NCBI GenBank assembly: GCA_028284415.1
Contig: JANQRU010000001.1
Coordinates: 620,001 to 684,000 of the forward strand
Reading direction: 5' to 3'
Origin: Pyrinomonadaceae bacterium
GTDB lineage: Bacteria; Acidobacteriota; Blastocatellia; Pyrinomonadales; Pyrinomonadaceae
DNA length: 64,000 bases
Shown: positions 26,657-34,635 of the stretch, one piece after another
How the letters are laid out: every line of letters starts with the position of its first letter
Numbering within the stretch: position 1 is the first letter of the stretch
The notes under the pieces: generated by a model
The model's database searches: none
Seen by the model: only the letters and a program-made list of their open reading frames with translations
Told to the model about the DNA's origin: nothing
Program-made: the position numbers and the translations under genes

Positions 26657-29600
26657 CTACAACTTGAGTAAAACAGGTTCTTTGGGAAGTTCATCCAACC
26701 AAGAGTTAATTTTTGCTCTTAATTCCGCTGTGCTTTGCAAACCGCTACTCTGTGGAATCTGAACATTTAATAACGGTGATGAATGCATATCTTCCAGAAC
26801 TTTTTTGAGTATTATTAGCTGTTCAATAGAAAACAATTCGATATTCTCTTTTTTTGTGAACATTTTCAATAAACCAATAGAAGCCTCATTGAATTTCTCA
26901 TTGGTTTCATCTTTTGAGAAAGGCTCAACCAATTGAATCAAAATATCGCTCATCATTATTAAAGTTTTTCGATAGCTTTCTCTGGCTGTATTTATGATCG
27001 ATGTCAAATTTTTGGGTAAATTATCCCATTCATTCGTTTTGGCGAGGTTAAAAGAGCAAGCACAGAATGGATGTCCGTTTAAGTTTTCTCTAACATCAAA
27101 ACTACAATCCAAATCCTTAAATTGCTTGAGTATCTTTTGTGTTTCTGTCCAAAAGTGCGATTGGAATATCGGTAGTTTTGAAAGGCTTTCAAATTCCCAC
27201 CATTCATCGCTTTTTAGGATTTCATCAAATTTTTCTTGCAGTTGGTGAGATTTCATTATTGCATCATGTTTAATTGCAAAATGCTCTTTATATTGAGAGT
27301 GAAATTTTTCCCAAACTCGATTCATTTCAACGTTAGCTTGAGCATCAGGTGAAACAGAAGATAACTCGATCAAGTTCATTAAATTATCCCGATGTTCTTC
27401 AATCTCAATGTCTTGGGTTGACTCACAAACTGCCAAATAAGACCAAATTTTTTCACGCAATGCCGCCCCTTCGACAAAATTTTTGAGCGACATCAAATCT
27501 TTAGTGCGTTCTAAAAATTCACTTTCCGAATCTGAAAATGCATCTGCAAATCTCTGCAAAGCTTCTTCTAAAGAGATAGCTTCGTTGAAATATGAATCAA
27601 TTGTATTTGCTACGATTCCGAAGGATTTCTCTGTATTAGTCGAGTATTGCCAAATCTTAATATTTAAAATCTCATCAGGCAATTGGTTAAATTCCTGTAA
27701 GAGATCTTCATTCTTCCAGTCATCAAGCCATTTTTTTAATGATTCTTTAATTACATTCCGATCTTGAGGGTTATCAACTGATTCAATTTTTTCTGATTTA
27801 GTTACCAGTCTCGCCCATTTGGCTAATTTTTTGCTATCGAATGTAATACTTGCAGGTTTTGCAACACCATCTATATCGTCCCAGAGAATTTTCAGATCCA
27901 ATGAACGACGGTTTATTCTATCGCCCTTTGAGGTAATAAATTCTATTTTTCTCTGTGCAACTAAAGCGGCAAGAATTAAATGCTGGGATTCTCGTACTAC
28001 TCCGAATGGCTGTTCTTTTAGACTATGATAAATTGTATCCAGACTAACCTTTCCATCAGGACTGTTACCGACTAAATTAATTACTTTTTCTGCTAAGGGC
28101 AGGTTGAAAAGATTTTCTTCGGTTTCGAGAACAAAATTTTCGCCTCTCTTCGCAACTAAACCCAATGGTAAAGCAAAACTTTCCGCTAGTTCCTGTACAT
28201 TCTCATGATTGATTCTCGCTCCACTAAACAGATCATTAACAAGCTTTGAAACATCATTCATTGCAAGAATCTTGTTAAAAATAGGATGTTCAGGGTAATT
28301 ACAATCAAAATAATGAGATAGTAACTTAGAAAGCATTTTGCTGAGGCTAAGTTTTCCGCCAGTATGTTCAGGAAATGAAAACTCATTATCATTAATCAAA
28401 AATTTGCTTTCTTTTATAAATATACGGTTCCAGACTTGCTCGACGGCAACCATATGTGTGTGTCCAGCTGCTCTAACCTGCTCTTGAAATTCTTCTCTTA
28501 GATTTTGGTCATTCAAAAGAACTGAAAACCTTTTTACGGTATCAATCTCTTCATTTTTAAGCTTTGCAGTTTGCCAGACTGCTCTTGGGACGTTATTTGA
28601 GTTAACCGGAAGTTCAGTCTTATTTTGAGAATTACTTATAAAAATTTCCAGATCAATTAAATCTGTATTTAGTTTGTCATTTTCAACCTGATTGGTATTG
28701 ACGCCCCAATTCCAGTGAAGCCTGACTCTTCTTACGCTTCCACGCCAAATGACTGGACAATCAGCCCAATCCGTTTTTTCTTCAGATTCATCTGTTGATA
28801 AATGCCAATCCTGAAATCTATCCTTTGATACTTTTTTGAAAATACCTGAAATGACTTTTTCAGGTACATTCTCAATTACTTCACTAAGCCTTGTGTTAAG
28901 GCTATCTTTTTTACTTAGTTTAAAGCTAAACCTAGTTTCTTGTCCCTCAATAGGCTTTGACCAAATTTCATCTGGAAGAGCTTTTGCAAAAGTTTCAAGT
29001 AGTTCTTCAACTAGTTTTATCGAACCCTCTGGGTCATTTTCATTGAAGATGAGCATAGTTGCGGCAATCTCACTTGCCGACGTGCCATCCCCATCTAAAG
29101 ATAAAATCAATAAAGCTTTGAGAATTAATTTACCCTGAAGCCTCTGCATTACGGGTATTTCAGAAATTACTTCTTTGTTAATTTTATCGTAAGCTGCAAA
29201 AACCTCCTCTAAATCTTCTGACTTTCGAAGTGTGTTTTCGATGCTGTCAAAAACTTCATCAAGTGCGATTAGAGAATTTGCCGGGCGACCTAATATTCTT
29301 GCTCCTGCTTCCGATGCAAAGCTTAAAAGAGCAAATTCAGGTGCATATAAACGTATAAACGGGGCAATCTCTAAAATAGATGGGTGTAATGGGTAAAGAG
29401 AGTTAAATCTTTGTTCGCTCCAGCGAAAACTTGGCAGAGTATCTTTAAAGTTTGTATAAATCTGCTGAATAACAGATTGTGTCTGCCGATGCTTTGGGAA
29501 AATATCAGTGTTGACTATTTTATATAGATGTTCTTGATCTAGGTAATCAATTGTGTAGCTTTGAGCTATCGCAGAATTAACACCATCTGCATTTGTTATG

Positions 29601-30211
29601 TCATCATCGAGAGCGACTGCAATAAATACATTGTACTGTTTGGCGATTTCTGCAAGTTCACCTAATGTAGCACCGTCTTCCCTATTAACTCTAGATTCTC
29701 TGCCAAAAGCAGTATCTACAAGAATTACAAAAGGTAAGTCACCTGCATTATTTGCAACAAATTCAATTATTTCTTTTTTATCGTTTGGAATTTGAGATTC
29801 TTCTATGCCTAAGCAATTGGAAATTCCAAATTTCAATTCTTCGACAAGGGTAGGGTATAAACCTCTTTGAACGTATGCTACCGGATATCTTCTTCTTTTA
29901 AGGTGCTGAGCACTTGAAATTACATGCTGATCAGCAATTTTAGATCTTAGCTCAGGATTAGATATTATTGCTCCTAAAGTTGCTAGAAAGTGGCTTTTTC
30001 CAACTCCCCTATATCCAGCCAAAGCTTTAGCTGCACCATCCTGACTTTGTACAACTGAAAGACTATTCAGCCAATTAGCCATTAATTCGGATGTAATATC
30101 AGTAAAATGATAGCTCGAAACCGTTTTGGCAGGATCGCTTATATAATCTTGTAAGCCCTCGTAAGAGCGAACTTCAATTAGATCTTTAATTTTCTGTTGG
30201 ATTCGATTCAT
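26657..30211 (-). CDS. Large BrxC/PglY-like (DUF6079-type) P-loop ATPase
   Basis: A 1184-residue protein. Walker A is GYRGVGKSHFLATL (66-79); a Walker-B-like LPFVILVDTAF lies near 160. The next 500 residues resemble the ATPase core of BrxC/PglY and DUF6079 proteins (FRWSEQRFNSLYPLHPSILEIAPFIRLYAPEF in parts), and a CxC motif sits near residue 1050 (HPFCACSF). BREX systems need such an ATPase with a methylase and other parts, none of which is nearby. It may instead be a stand-alone DNA-associated ATPase conserved in this phylum. Monocistronic, with a terminator behind and 331 bp of AT-rich DNA ahead. Confidence 0.65.
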   Translation of the reverse strand: MNRIQQKIKDLIEVRSYEGLQDYISDPAKTVSSYHFTDITSELMANWLNSLSVVQSQDGAAKALAGYRGVGKSHFLATLGAIISNPELRSKIADQHVISSAQHLKRRRYPVAYVQRGLYPTLVEELKFGISNCLGIEESQIPNDKKEIIEFVANNAGDLPFVILVDTAFGRESRVNREDGATLGELAEIAKQYNVFIAVALDDDITNADGVNSAIAQSYTIDYLDQEHLYKIVNTDIFPKHRQTQSVIQQIYTNFKDTLPSFRWSEQRFNSLYPLHPSILEIAPFIRLYAPEFALLSFASEAGARILGRPANSLIALDEVFDSIENTLRKSEDLEEVFAAYDKINKEVISEIPVMQRLQGKLILKALLILSLDGDGTSASEIAATMLIFNENDPEGSIKLVEELLETFAKALPDEIWSKPIEGQETRFSFKLSKKDSLNTRLSEVIENVPEKVISGIFKKVSKDRFQDWHLSTDESEEKTDWADCPVIWRGSVRRVRLHWNWGVNTNQVENDKLNTDLIDLEIFISNSQNKTELPVNSNNVPRAVWQTAKLKNEEIDTVKRFSVLLNDQNLREEFQEQVRAAGHTHMVAVEQVWNRIFIKESKFLINDNEFSFPEHTGGKLSLSKMLSKLLSHYFDCNYPEHPIFNKILAMNDVSKLVNDLFSGARINHENVQELAESFALPLGLVAKRGENFVLETEENLFNLPLAEKVINLVGNSPDGKVSLDTIYHSLKEQPFGVVRESQHLILAALVAQRKIEFITSKGDRINRRSLDLKILWDDIDGVAKPASITFDSKKLAKWARLVTKSEKIESVDNPQDRNVIKESLKKWLDDWKNEDLLQEFNQLPDEILNIKIWQYSTNTEKSFGIVANTIDSYFNEAISLEEALQRFADAFSDSESEFLERTKDLMSLKNFVEGAALREKIWSYLAVCESTQDIEIEEHRDNLMNLIELSSVSPDAQANVEMNRVWEKFHSQYKEHFAIKHDAIMKSHQLQEKFDEILKSDEWWEFESLSKLPIFQSHFWTETQKILKQFKDLDCSFDVRENLNGHPFCACSFNLAKTNEWDNLPKNLTSIINTARESYRKTLIMMSDILIQLVEPFSKDETNEKFNEASIGLLKMFTKKENIELFSIEQLIILKKVLEDMHSSPLLNVQIPQSSGLQSTAELRAKINSWLDELPKEPVLLKL

Positions 30212-30542
30212 ACAATAGATGCCAACCTAAAGGAATAAATTGATACTAAAAAAATATATTTTGTCTGTAATGATGTGTAGAAGATATGAGTGTTTCTAGA
30301 AGAGCAATTAGATTTATGAGTAGTACAACGTAAAACACACCAAAATATATTTTAACAGGTTTTAACACCTTATCAAACTATTTTGTGTAACTTTTTATGG
30401 ATTTTTTGAAATAAATAATAAAAAAAGAATATCTCACAAACTTTTTTAAAAATAGGTGCATCATAAAAATGTTGCTTAATTTAACAAATAAAAGTTAAAA
30501 TCATATTATCAATAAAAAATGATTTAGTGGAGGCAGATTTAT
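30212..30542. other. AT-rich divergent intergenic region
   Basis: 331 bp between the divergent BrxC-like and M48 protease genes. It is rich in A/T runs and holds the probable M48 promoter at 30472-30501. No open frame or repeat of note was seen. Confidence 0.6.
30472..30501 (+). promoter_or_regulatory. Probable sigma-70 promoter of the M48 protease gene
   Basis: TTGCTT (30472-30477) and TAAAAT (30496-30501) are separated by 18 bases, about 40 bases before a GGAGG ribosome-binding site (around 30530) and the ATG at 30543. This is a visual match. Confidence 0.4.
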
Positions 30543-31664
30543 ATGTGCAAGGGAAGAAGCCGTAGAGTAACAGCTTTCTTTTTGTTTTTAGCAGTTTGGT
30601 TTAGCAGTGTAGCAATAGTGCCGCAAGATACTTATGCTCAGACCGATAAAAAGAGTAAAAAAACTTCCAAGAAAAAGCCTTTGAAGAAAAAAGAAAATCC
30701 GGCAATGATTGGTAAAAGAAATATCAATGGTGGGTTTGACAAATTTACAGGCTGGTTAGGCGGTTCGCGCGAAAAAGAAATAGCCTTAGGAAGACAATTA
30801 GCTGCACAGGTTGAACAACAAGCCAAAATGGTTGATGATCCTAAGATTACTGAATACATTAACCGTGTTGGTCAAAACTTAGTTCTTCATTCTGATGCTA
30901 AAATCCCATTCACAATCAGAGTAATTGATAGCGATGAAGTTAATGCATTTGCTCTACCTGGCGGATTCTTCTTTGTAAATAAAGGATTAATCATTGCAGC
31001 CGACAATGAAGCTGAATTAGCCGGTGTAATGGCACATGAGATTGCACATGTTACTGCTAGACACGCCATGGAAAATCAAGGTAAAGGATCTCTACTTGGT
31101 TACGGAATCCTTGCAGGAATAATTTTTACCGGTGGAATCGGGGGTGCGATATTACAAAACACCGCTGGATTAGGTCAGGCTCTGGCATTCTTCAAGTTTA
31201 GTCGTGGAGCTGAAAGAGAAGCTGATATGCTAGGTGTTCAGTATTTATATGCCGCTGGATATGATCCAACTGGTATGGCAACAATGTTTGAAAAACTTGC
31301 CTCCAAAAATAAGAAAAAACCTGGAACAATTTCAAAACTATTCTCCTCTCATCCGCAATCAATTGATCGGCGTGATGCAAGTCTTGCGTTAGTTGCGAGA
31401 TTTCCTGAGAAAGAAGAATACAAAATTAGTTCTTCAGAGTTCCAAAGAGTTAAAGCTCACTTATTAAGAATTTCAAATGCTGGTATCGTTTCACCTGATG
31501 ATATTGACGAAGTTGAAAAAGGAAGACCTACACTCAAAAGACGTCAACCTGCTTCTGATAGCACATCACCAAGTGATTCAACTTCACCTAAAGACAGCTC
31601 TGATAGTGGTCCTCCAAAGTTGAAACGTAGAAATGAACCAACTTCTACTGACAATGACAATTAA
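30543..31664 (+). CDS. M48 family metalloprotease (LoiP/YggG-like), secreted
   Basis: A 373-residue protein with a signal peptide (VTAFFLFLAVWFSSVAIVPQDTYAQ). The zinc motif HEIAH is at 165-169, inside VMAHEIAHVTARHAMENQG, and the third ligand Glu is in SRGAEREADMLGVQYL. A Lys-rich linker precedes the protease and the tail is Ser/Pro-rich with repeated LKRR (TLKRRQPASDSTSPSDSTSP). No TPR domain follows, unlike BepA. It probably degrades misfolded envelope proteins in the periplasm. Strong GGAGG before the ATG and an intrinsic terminator after the stop show a single-gene unit. Confidence 0.9.
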   Translation: MCKGRSRRVTAFFLFLAVWFSSVAIVPQDTYAQTDKKSKKTSKKKPLKKKENPAMIGKRNINGGFDKFTGWLGGSREKEIALGRQLAAQVEQQAKMVDDPKITEYINRVGQNLVLHSDAKIPFTIRVIDSDEVNAFALPGGFFFVNKGLIIAADNEAELAGVMAHEIAHVTARHAMENQGKGSLLGYGILAGIIFTGGIGGAILQNTAGLGQALAFFKFSRGAEREADMLGVQYLYAAGYDPTGMATMFEKLASKNKKKPGTISKLFSSHPQSIDRRDASLALVARFPEKEEYKISSSEFQRVKAHLLRISNAGIVSPDDIDEVEKGRPTLKRRQPASDSTSPSDSTSPKDSSDSGPPKLKRRNEPTSTDNDN

Positions 31665-31666
31665 TG

Positions 31667-31703
31667 AAAAAAAGAGGCGAGTTTTTTTCTCGCCTCTTTT
31701 TTT
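31667..31703. terminator. Bidirectional terminator after the M48 gene
   Basis: A perfect 15-bp stem (31667-31681 with 31689-31703, core AGAGGCGAG) around a T7 loop, with A7 before and T7 after. It serves both the M48 gene and the converging NHL-protein gene. Confidence 0.9.
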
Positions 31704-31719
31704 GAAATTGATTTTGGAA

Positions 31720-32745
31720 TTACACTAGCAAGCCATATGTTTCAATTGGCAAACTATATACCGCATCATTTGTAGCAACTATCATTTCACCTTGTTTTGA
31801 AAAACAAACACCAACAATTGCCATTCCTGCAACAAATATTTCTGCTCTGTTGTCATCACCTGAAATTTTTACTATCCCATGTCTTCCCTTTAAACAAGCA
31901 GCGACATATAAATTTCCATCTCTGTCAAAAGCAAGCCCTTGAGGTCTTCCTAAGCCCTTGAAGTAAATTTCATCAAGTCCATCTTTGCCGATCCTAAATA
32001 CAGAATCATAGCTGCAAAGCCCCGGAGCTGTTACATATAGGTTCTCATCTTTTCCAAATGCCATGTGATATGCGGAAACAGACGGCTCTAGTAAAGCCCA
32101 CGATTCTTTGTCACCAAGTGCAGATATCTTAAAAATCGTACCGCTACGATCTCCAACATACATAACTCCTTCTTGATCGAAGGCTATTCCTGTGGCAACA
32201 CCTAAATCTGACGACAATGGGACAGATTCCCTGTCATTATTTATTTGACAGACCTCTCCGTCTGCTCTGTTTGTTACAAACAGTTTTCCTGACTTGTCGA
32301 ACGCAACACCTGTGGGGTTCATTATTTCGACATTCATCTCAGTTAAATTCCCATCTACTTCGAGTCTAAATAATGTAACTGGCAGTTGTTGTCCTCTAGA
32401 CCCTGATCTAGTCAAAATTATGGATCCATCTTCAGGGTCAATTGCCGGATTTGCTACAAGATGTAGATTATCAGCAATTTTTTTACCAATTGTAATGCTT
32501 ATTTTTTCGCTCCGTTCTCCACTATTTTCAATAGAAAGTTCCGCACTGTGAGATTCAAAATTCTCTGGCACGATTACTAAAAATCTATCGTTCGAAGCTC
32601 CTACAATTCTTGCTTTTTGATCGTTAAAATAAAAAGCCAATGATATAGGATCATTTATTTCGACTCCTTCACATTTAACAACCAATTCACCACCAGGAAT
32701 TGCATACTCAGGACTGACTGACAATATTTTGCCTGCTTTTTTCAT
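31720..32745 (-). CDS. IPT/TIG plus NHL/SMP-30 beta-propeller protein
   Basis: A 341-residue protein. The first 90 residues form an IPT/TIG immunoglobulin-like domain (SVSPEYAIPGGELVVKCEG ... AELSIENSG). The rest is a six-bladed propeller with recurrent GxAFDxxGxLYV phrases: PTGVAFDKSGKLFVTNR, ATGIAFDQEGVMYVGDR, PQGLAFDRDGNLYVAAC. No signal peptide is seen. Such proteins bind ligands or act as lactonases of the SMP-30 type; catalytic metal ligands are not obvious, so a binding or scaffold role is likelier. Divergent from hflX. Confidence 0.78.
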   Translation of the reverse strand: MKKAGKILSVSPEYAIPGGELVVKCEGVEINDPISLAFYFNDQKARIVGASNDRFLVIVPENFESHSAELSIENSGERSEKISITIGKKIADNLHLVANPAIDPEDGSIILTRSGSRGQQLPVTLFRLEVDGNLTEMNVEIMNPTGVAFDKSGKLFVTNRADGEVCQINNDRESVPLSSDLGVATGIAFDQEGVMYVGDRSGTIFKISALGDKESWALLEPSVSAYHMAFGKDENLYVTAPGLCSYDSVFRIGKDGLDEIYFKGLGRPQGLAFDRDGNLYVAACLKGRHGIVKISGDDNRAEIFVAGMAIVGVCFSKQGEMIVATNDAVYSLPIETYGLLV

Positions 32746-32842
32746 TAATTATCTCCAATTCAAAACAGGTATTTTACGATGTTAGTAGTACATTAATCAA
32801 TTGGAGTACATTGCTTAATTGTGATTCGTGAAACCACAAATG

Positions 32843-32851
32843 TGGTATAAT
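32843..32851 (+). promoter_or_regulatory. Extended -10 promoter of hflX with overlapping palindrome
   Basis: TGGTATAAT forms an extended -10. An inverted repeat ACCACA-AA-TGTGGT (32833-32846) overlaps it and could be an operator. Transcription would start near 32858, five bases before the ribosome-binding site GGAGGT (32863-32868). No good -35 is needed for extended -10 promoters and none is seen. Confidence 0.55.
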
Positions 32852-32875
32852 GTAAACATTCTGGAGGTATAATTT

Positions 32876-34576
32876 ATTAGTAATATTTACGGTTTCACAA
32901 AAGGTTTAAAACAAAATCAAATAAAGCGTATTGAGAGACTCTCGAATCGCCGAGTCGCACCCGAACAAATAGTTTCACAGGAATTAGCTCGACAGCTTTC
33001 AGAAATTTCGCATGACACAGGTCGTCAAGTTGGCGTTTTAATAAACCGACGCGGGAAAGTTGAATACGTGATGGTTGGCGATGCAAAACAGATCGAGATG
33101 CCTGACTTTAAGCGTGTTCGTGCTGCGAGTGGCAGATTTCGCGGCTTGCGATGCGTCCACACACATTTACTTGGTGAAAAGCTAAATCAAGATGACTTGA
33201 CTGACCTTGCTTTACTAAGACTTGACTTGATGGCAGCTATTCAAGTCGATGAAGAAACAGGGTTGCCAAAACTTGTACACTCAGCTCATCTTTTACCAAC
33301 AACTGCCGAAAACCTTGAAAATGGCAATCAAACATTACCTTACCAGTTTTTAGAACCTAAAGTGCCCTCTCAGTTGAAGGTAGATTTTCTGTCACTTATA
33401 AACTCGCTTGAAGATGAGATGGCACGTAGCCGTCAAACGGCTCAAAGCAAGCAAAGTACAAGAGACCGAGTTATTCTTGTTTCAGTTACAACTGAATACA
33501 AATCAAAAGCTCAGGAATCTTTAGCAGAGCTAGAAGAATTGGCAGTATCTGCCGATATTTTGGTTTTGGACAAAATAATCCAAAGACGCAAACAAATCCA
33601 TCCCAAAACAGTTCTGGGTAGCGGAAAATTAAATGAATTGTTAATTCGAGCTATGCAATTAGGTGCTGATTTGATTGTTTTTGACCGTGAACTTACACCT
33701 GCACAAGTTCGCTCACTATCTGAAGCGACTGAATTAAAAGTTATTGATAGACCACAGCTTATACTAGACATATTTGCTCAAAGAGCACAATCAAGAGAGG
33801 GTAAATTACAGGTTGAACTAGCTCAATTAAAATATCTTCTTCCCAGACTCGTAAAAGGTCAAAATTCAGCATTTTCGCGTCTCGCGGGTGGAATTGGTGG
33901 TCGTGGTCCGGGTGAGACCAAACTCGAAACGGATAGACGAAGAGTTCGTAATAAAATTTCTAATTTGGAAAAACAAGTCAAAAAATTAAGAAAACAGAGG
34001 CAGGAAAGACGTAAAGGCAGAATCCAACGCGATATACCTATTGTTTCTTTGGTTGGCTATACAAATGCTGGTAAATCGACTCTCTTAAATACACTAACTA
34101 ACAGTAAGGTTTATGCTGAGAAAAAAATGTTTGCGACACTTGATCCGACCGCCAGACGTCTGCGACTTCCCTATGAACAAGAAGTGATAATTAATGATAC
34201 TGTTGGGTTTATCAGGGATCTGCCTGAAACTTTGGTTGCCGCTTTTCGGGCTACGTTAGAAGAAATAAGTGATAGTGATTTATTGATACATGTCGTCGAT
34301 TCCTCCAATCCAAGAGTAATTCAACAAATCGAATCAGTTGACAAAATCCTTCAGGAATTAGAGTTAAACGAAATTCCCAAAATGATAGTTTTGAATAAGA
34401 CTGATTTGCTGAAAAAGGTTGAAATTGAAGATTTGCAAAGAAGGATTTCACTTGACAACGATACTGAATGCGTGGCAATTTCAGCTATTCGTCCCAAAAC
34501 CATAAAACCATTTATTAAATCTGTTGGCGAGCTTTTGGCTAAAGATTTAACAAAATTTGCTGCATTTACACAATAA
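32876..34576 (+). CDS. hflX: GTPase HflX, probable ATT start
   Basis: A 566-residue HflX, a ribosome-associated GTPase that splits stalled ribosomes under stress. The first canonical start in frame (GTG, 33068) would remove 64 residues that belong to the family: KGLKQNQIKRIERLSNRRV and VGVLINRRGKVEYV. The frame is open back to a TAA at 32870; the only initiator at the right distance (7 bases) from the strong GGAGGT is ATT at 32876, as in infC. G domain: GYTNAGKSTLLN (G1), DTVGFIRDLP (G3), NKTD (G4); the HflX domain has LDKIIQRRKQIHPKTVLGSGKL and GGIGGRGPGETKLETDRRR. Confidence 0.88.
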   Translation: MSNIYGFTKGLKQNQIKRIERLSNRRVAPEQIVSQELARQLSEISHDTGRQVGVLINRRGKVEYVMVGDAKQIEMPDFKRVRAASGRFRGLRCVHTHLLGEKLNQDDLTDLALLRLDLMAAIQVDEETGLPKLVHSAHLLPTTAENLENGNQTLPYQFLEPKVPSQLKVDFLSLINSLEDEMARSRQTAQSKQSTRDRVILVSVTTEYKSKAQESLAELEELAVSADILVLDKIIQRRKQIHPKTVLGSGKLNELLIRAMQLGADLIVFDRELTPAQVRSLSEATELKVIDRPQLILDIFAQRAQSREGKLQVELAQLKYLLPRLVKGQNSAFSRLAGGIGGRGPGETKLETDRRRVRNKISNLEKQVKKLRKQRQERRKGRIQRDIPIVSLVGYTNAGKSTLLNTLTNSKVYAEKKMFATLDPTARRLRLPYEQEVIINDTVGFIRDLPETLVAAFRATLEEISDSDLLIHVVDSSNPRVIQQIESVDKILQELELNEIPKMIVLNKTDLLKKVEIEDLQRRISLDNDTECVAISAIRPKTIKPFIKSVGELLAKDLTKFAAFTQ

Positions 34577-34635
34577 TTAGCGATTTACTAATTAAGTAAA
34601 CGAATTAGCAAAAAGTTAACATCTAAGTAAACGAG

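Noticed and set aside
26657..30211. Complete BREX defence system
   Set aside because: No PglX methylase, PglZ, BrxA/B or Lon-like gene is present within about 25 kb on either side, so only a BREX-like ATPase is claimed.
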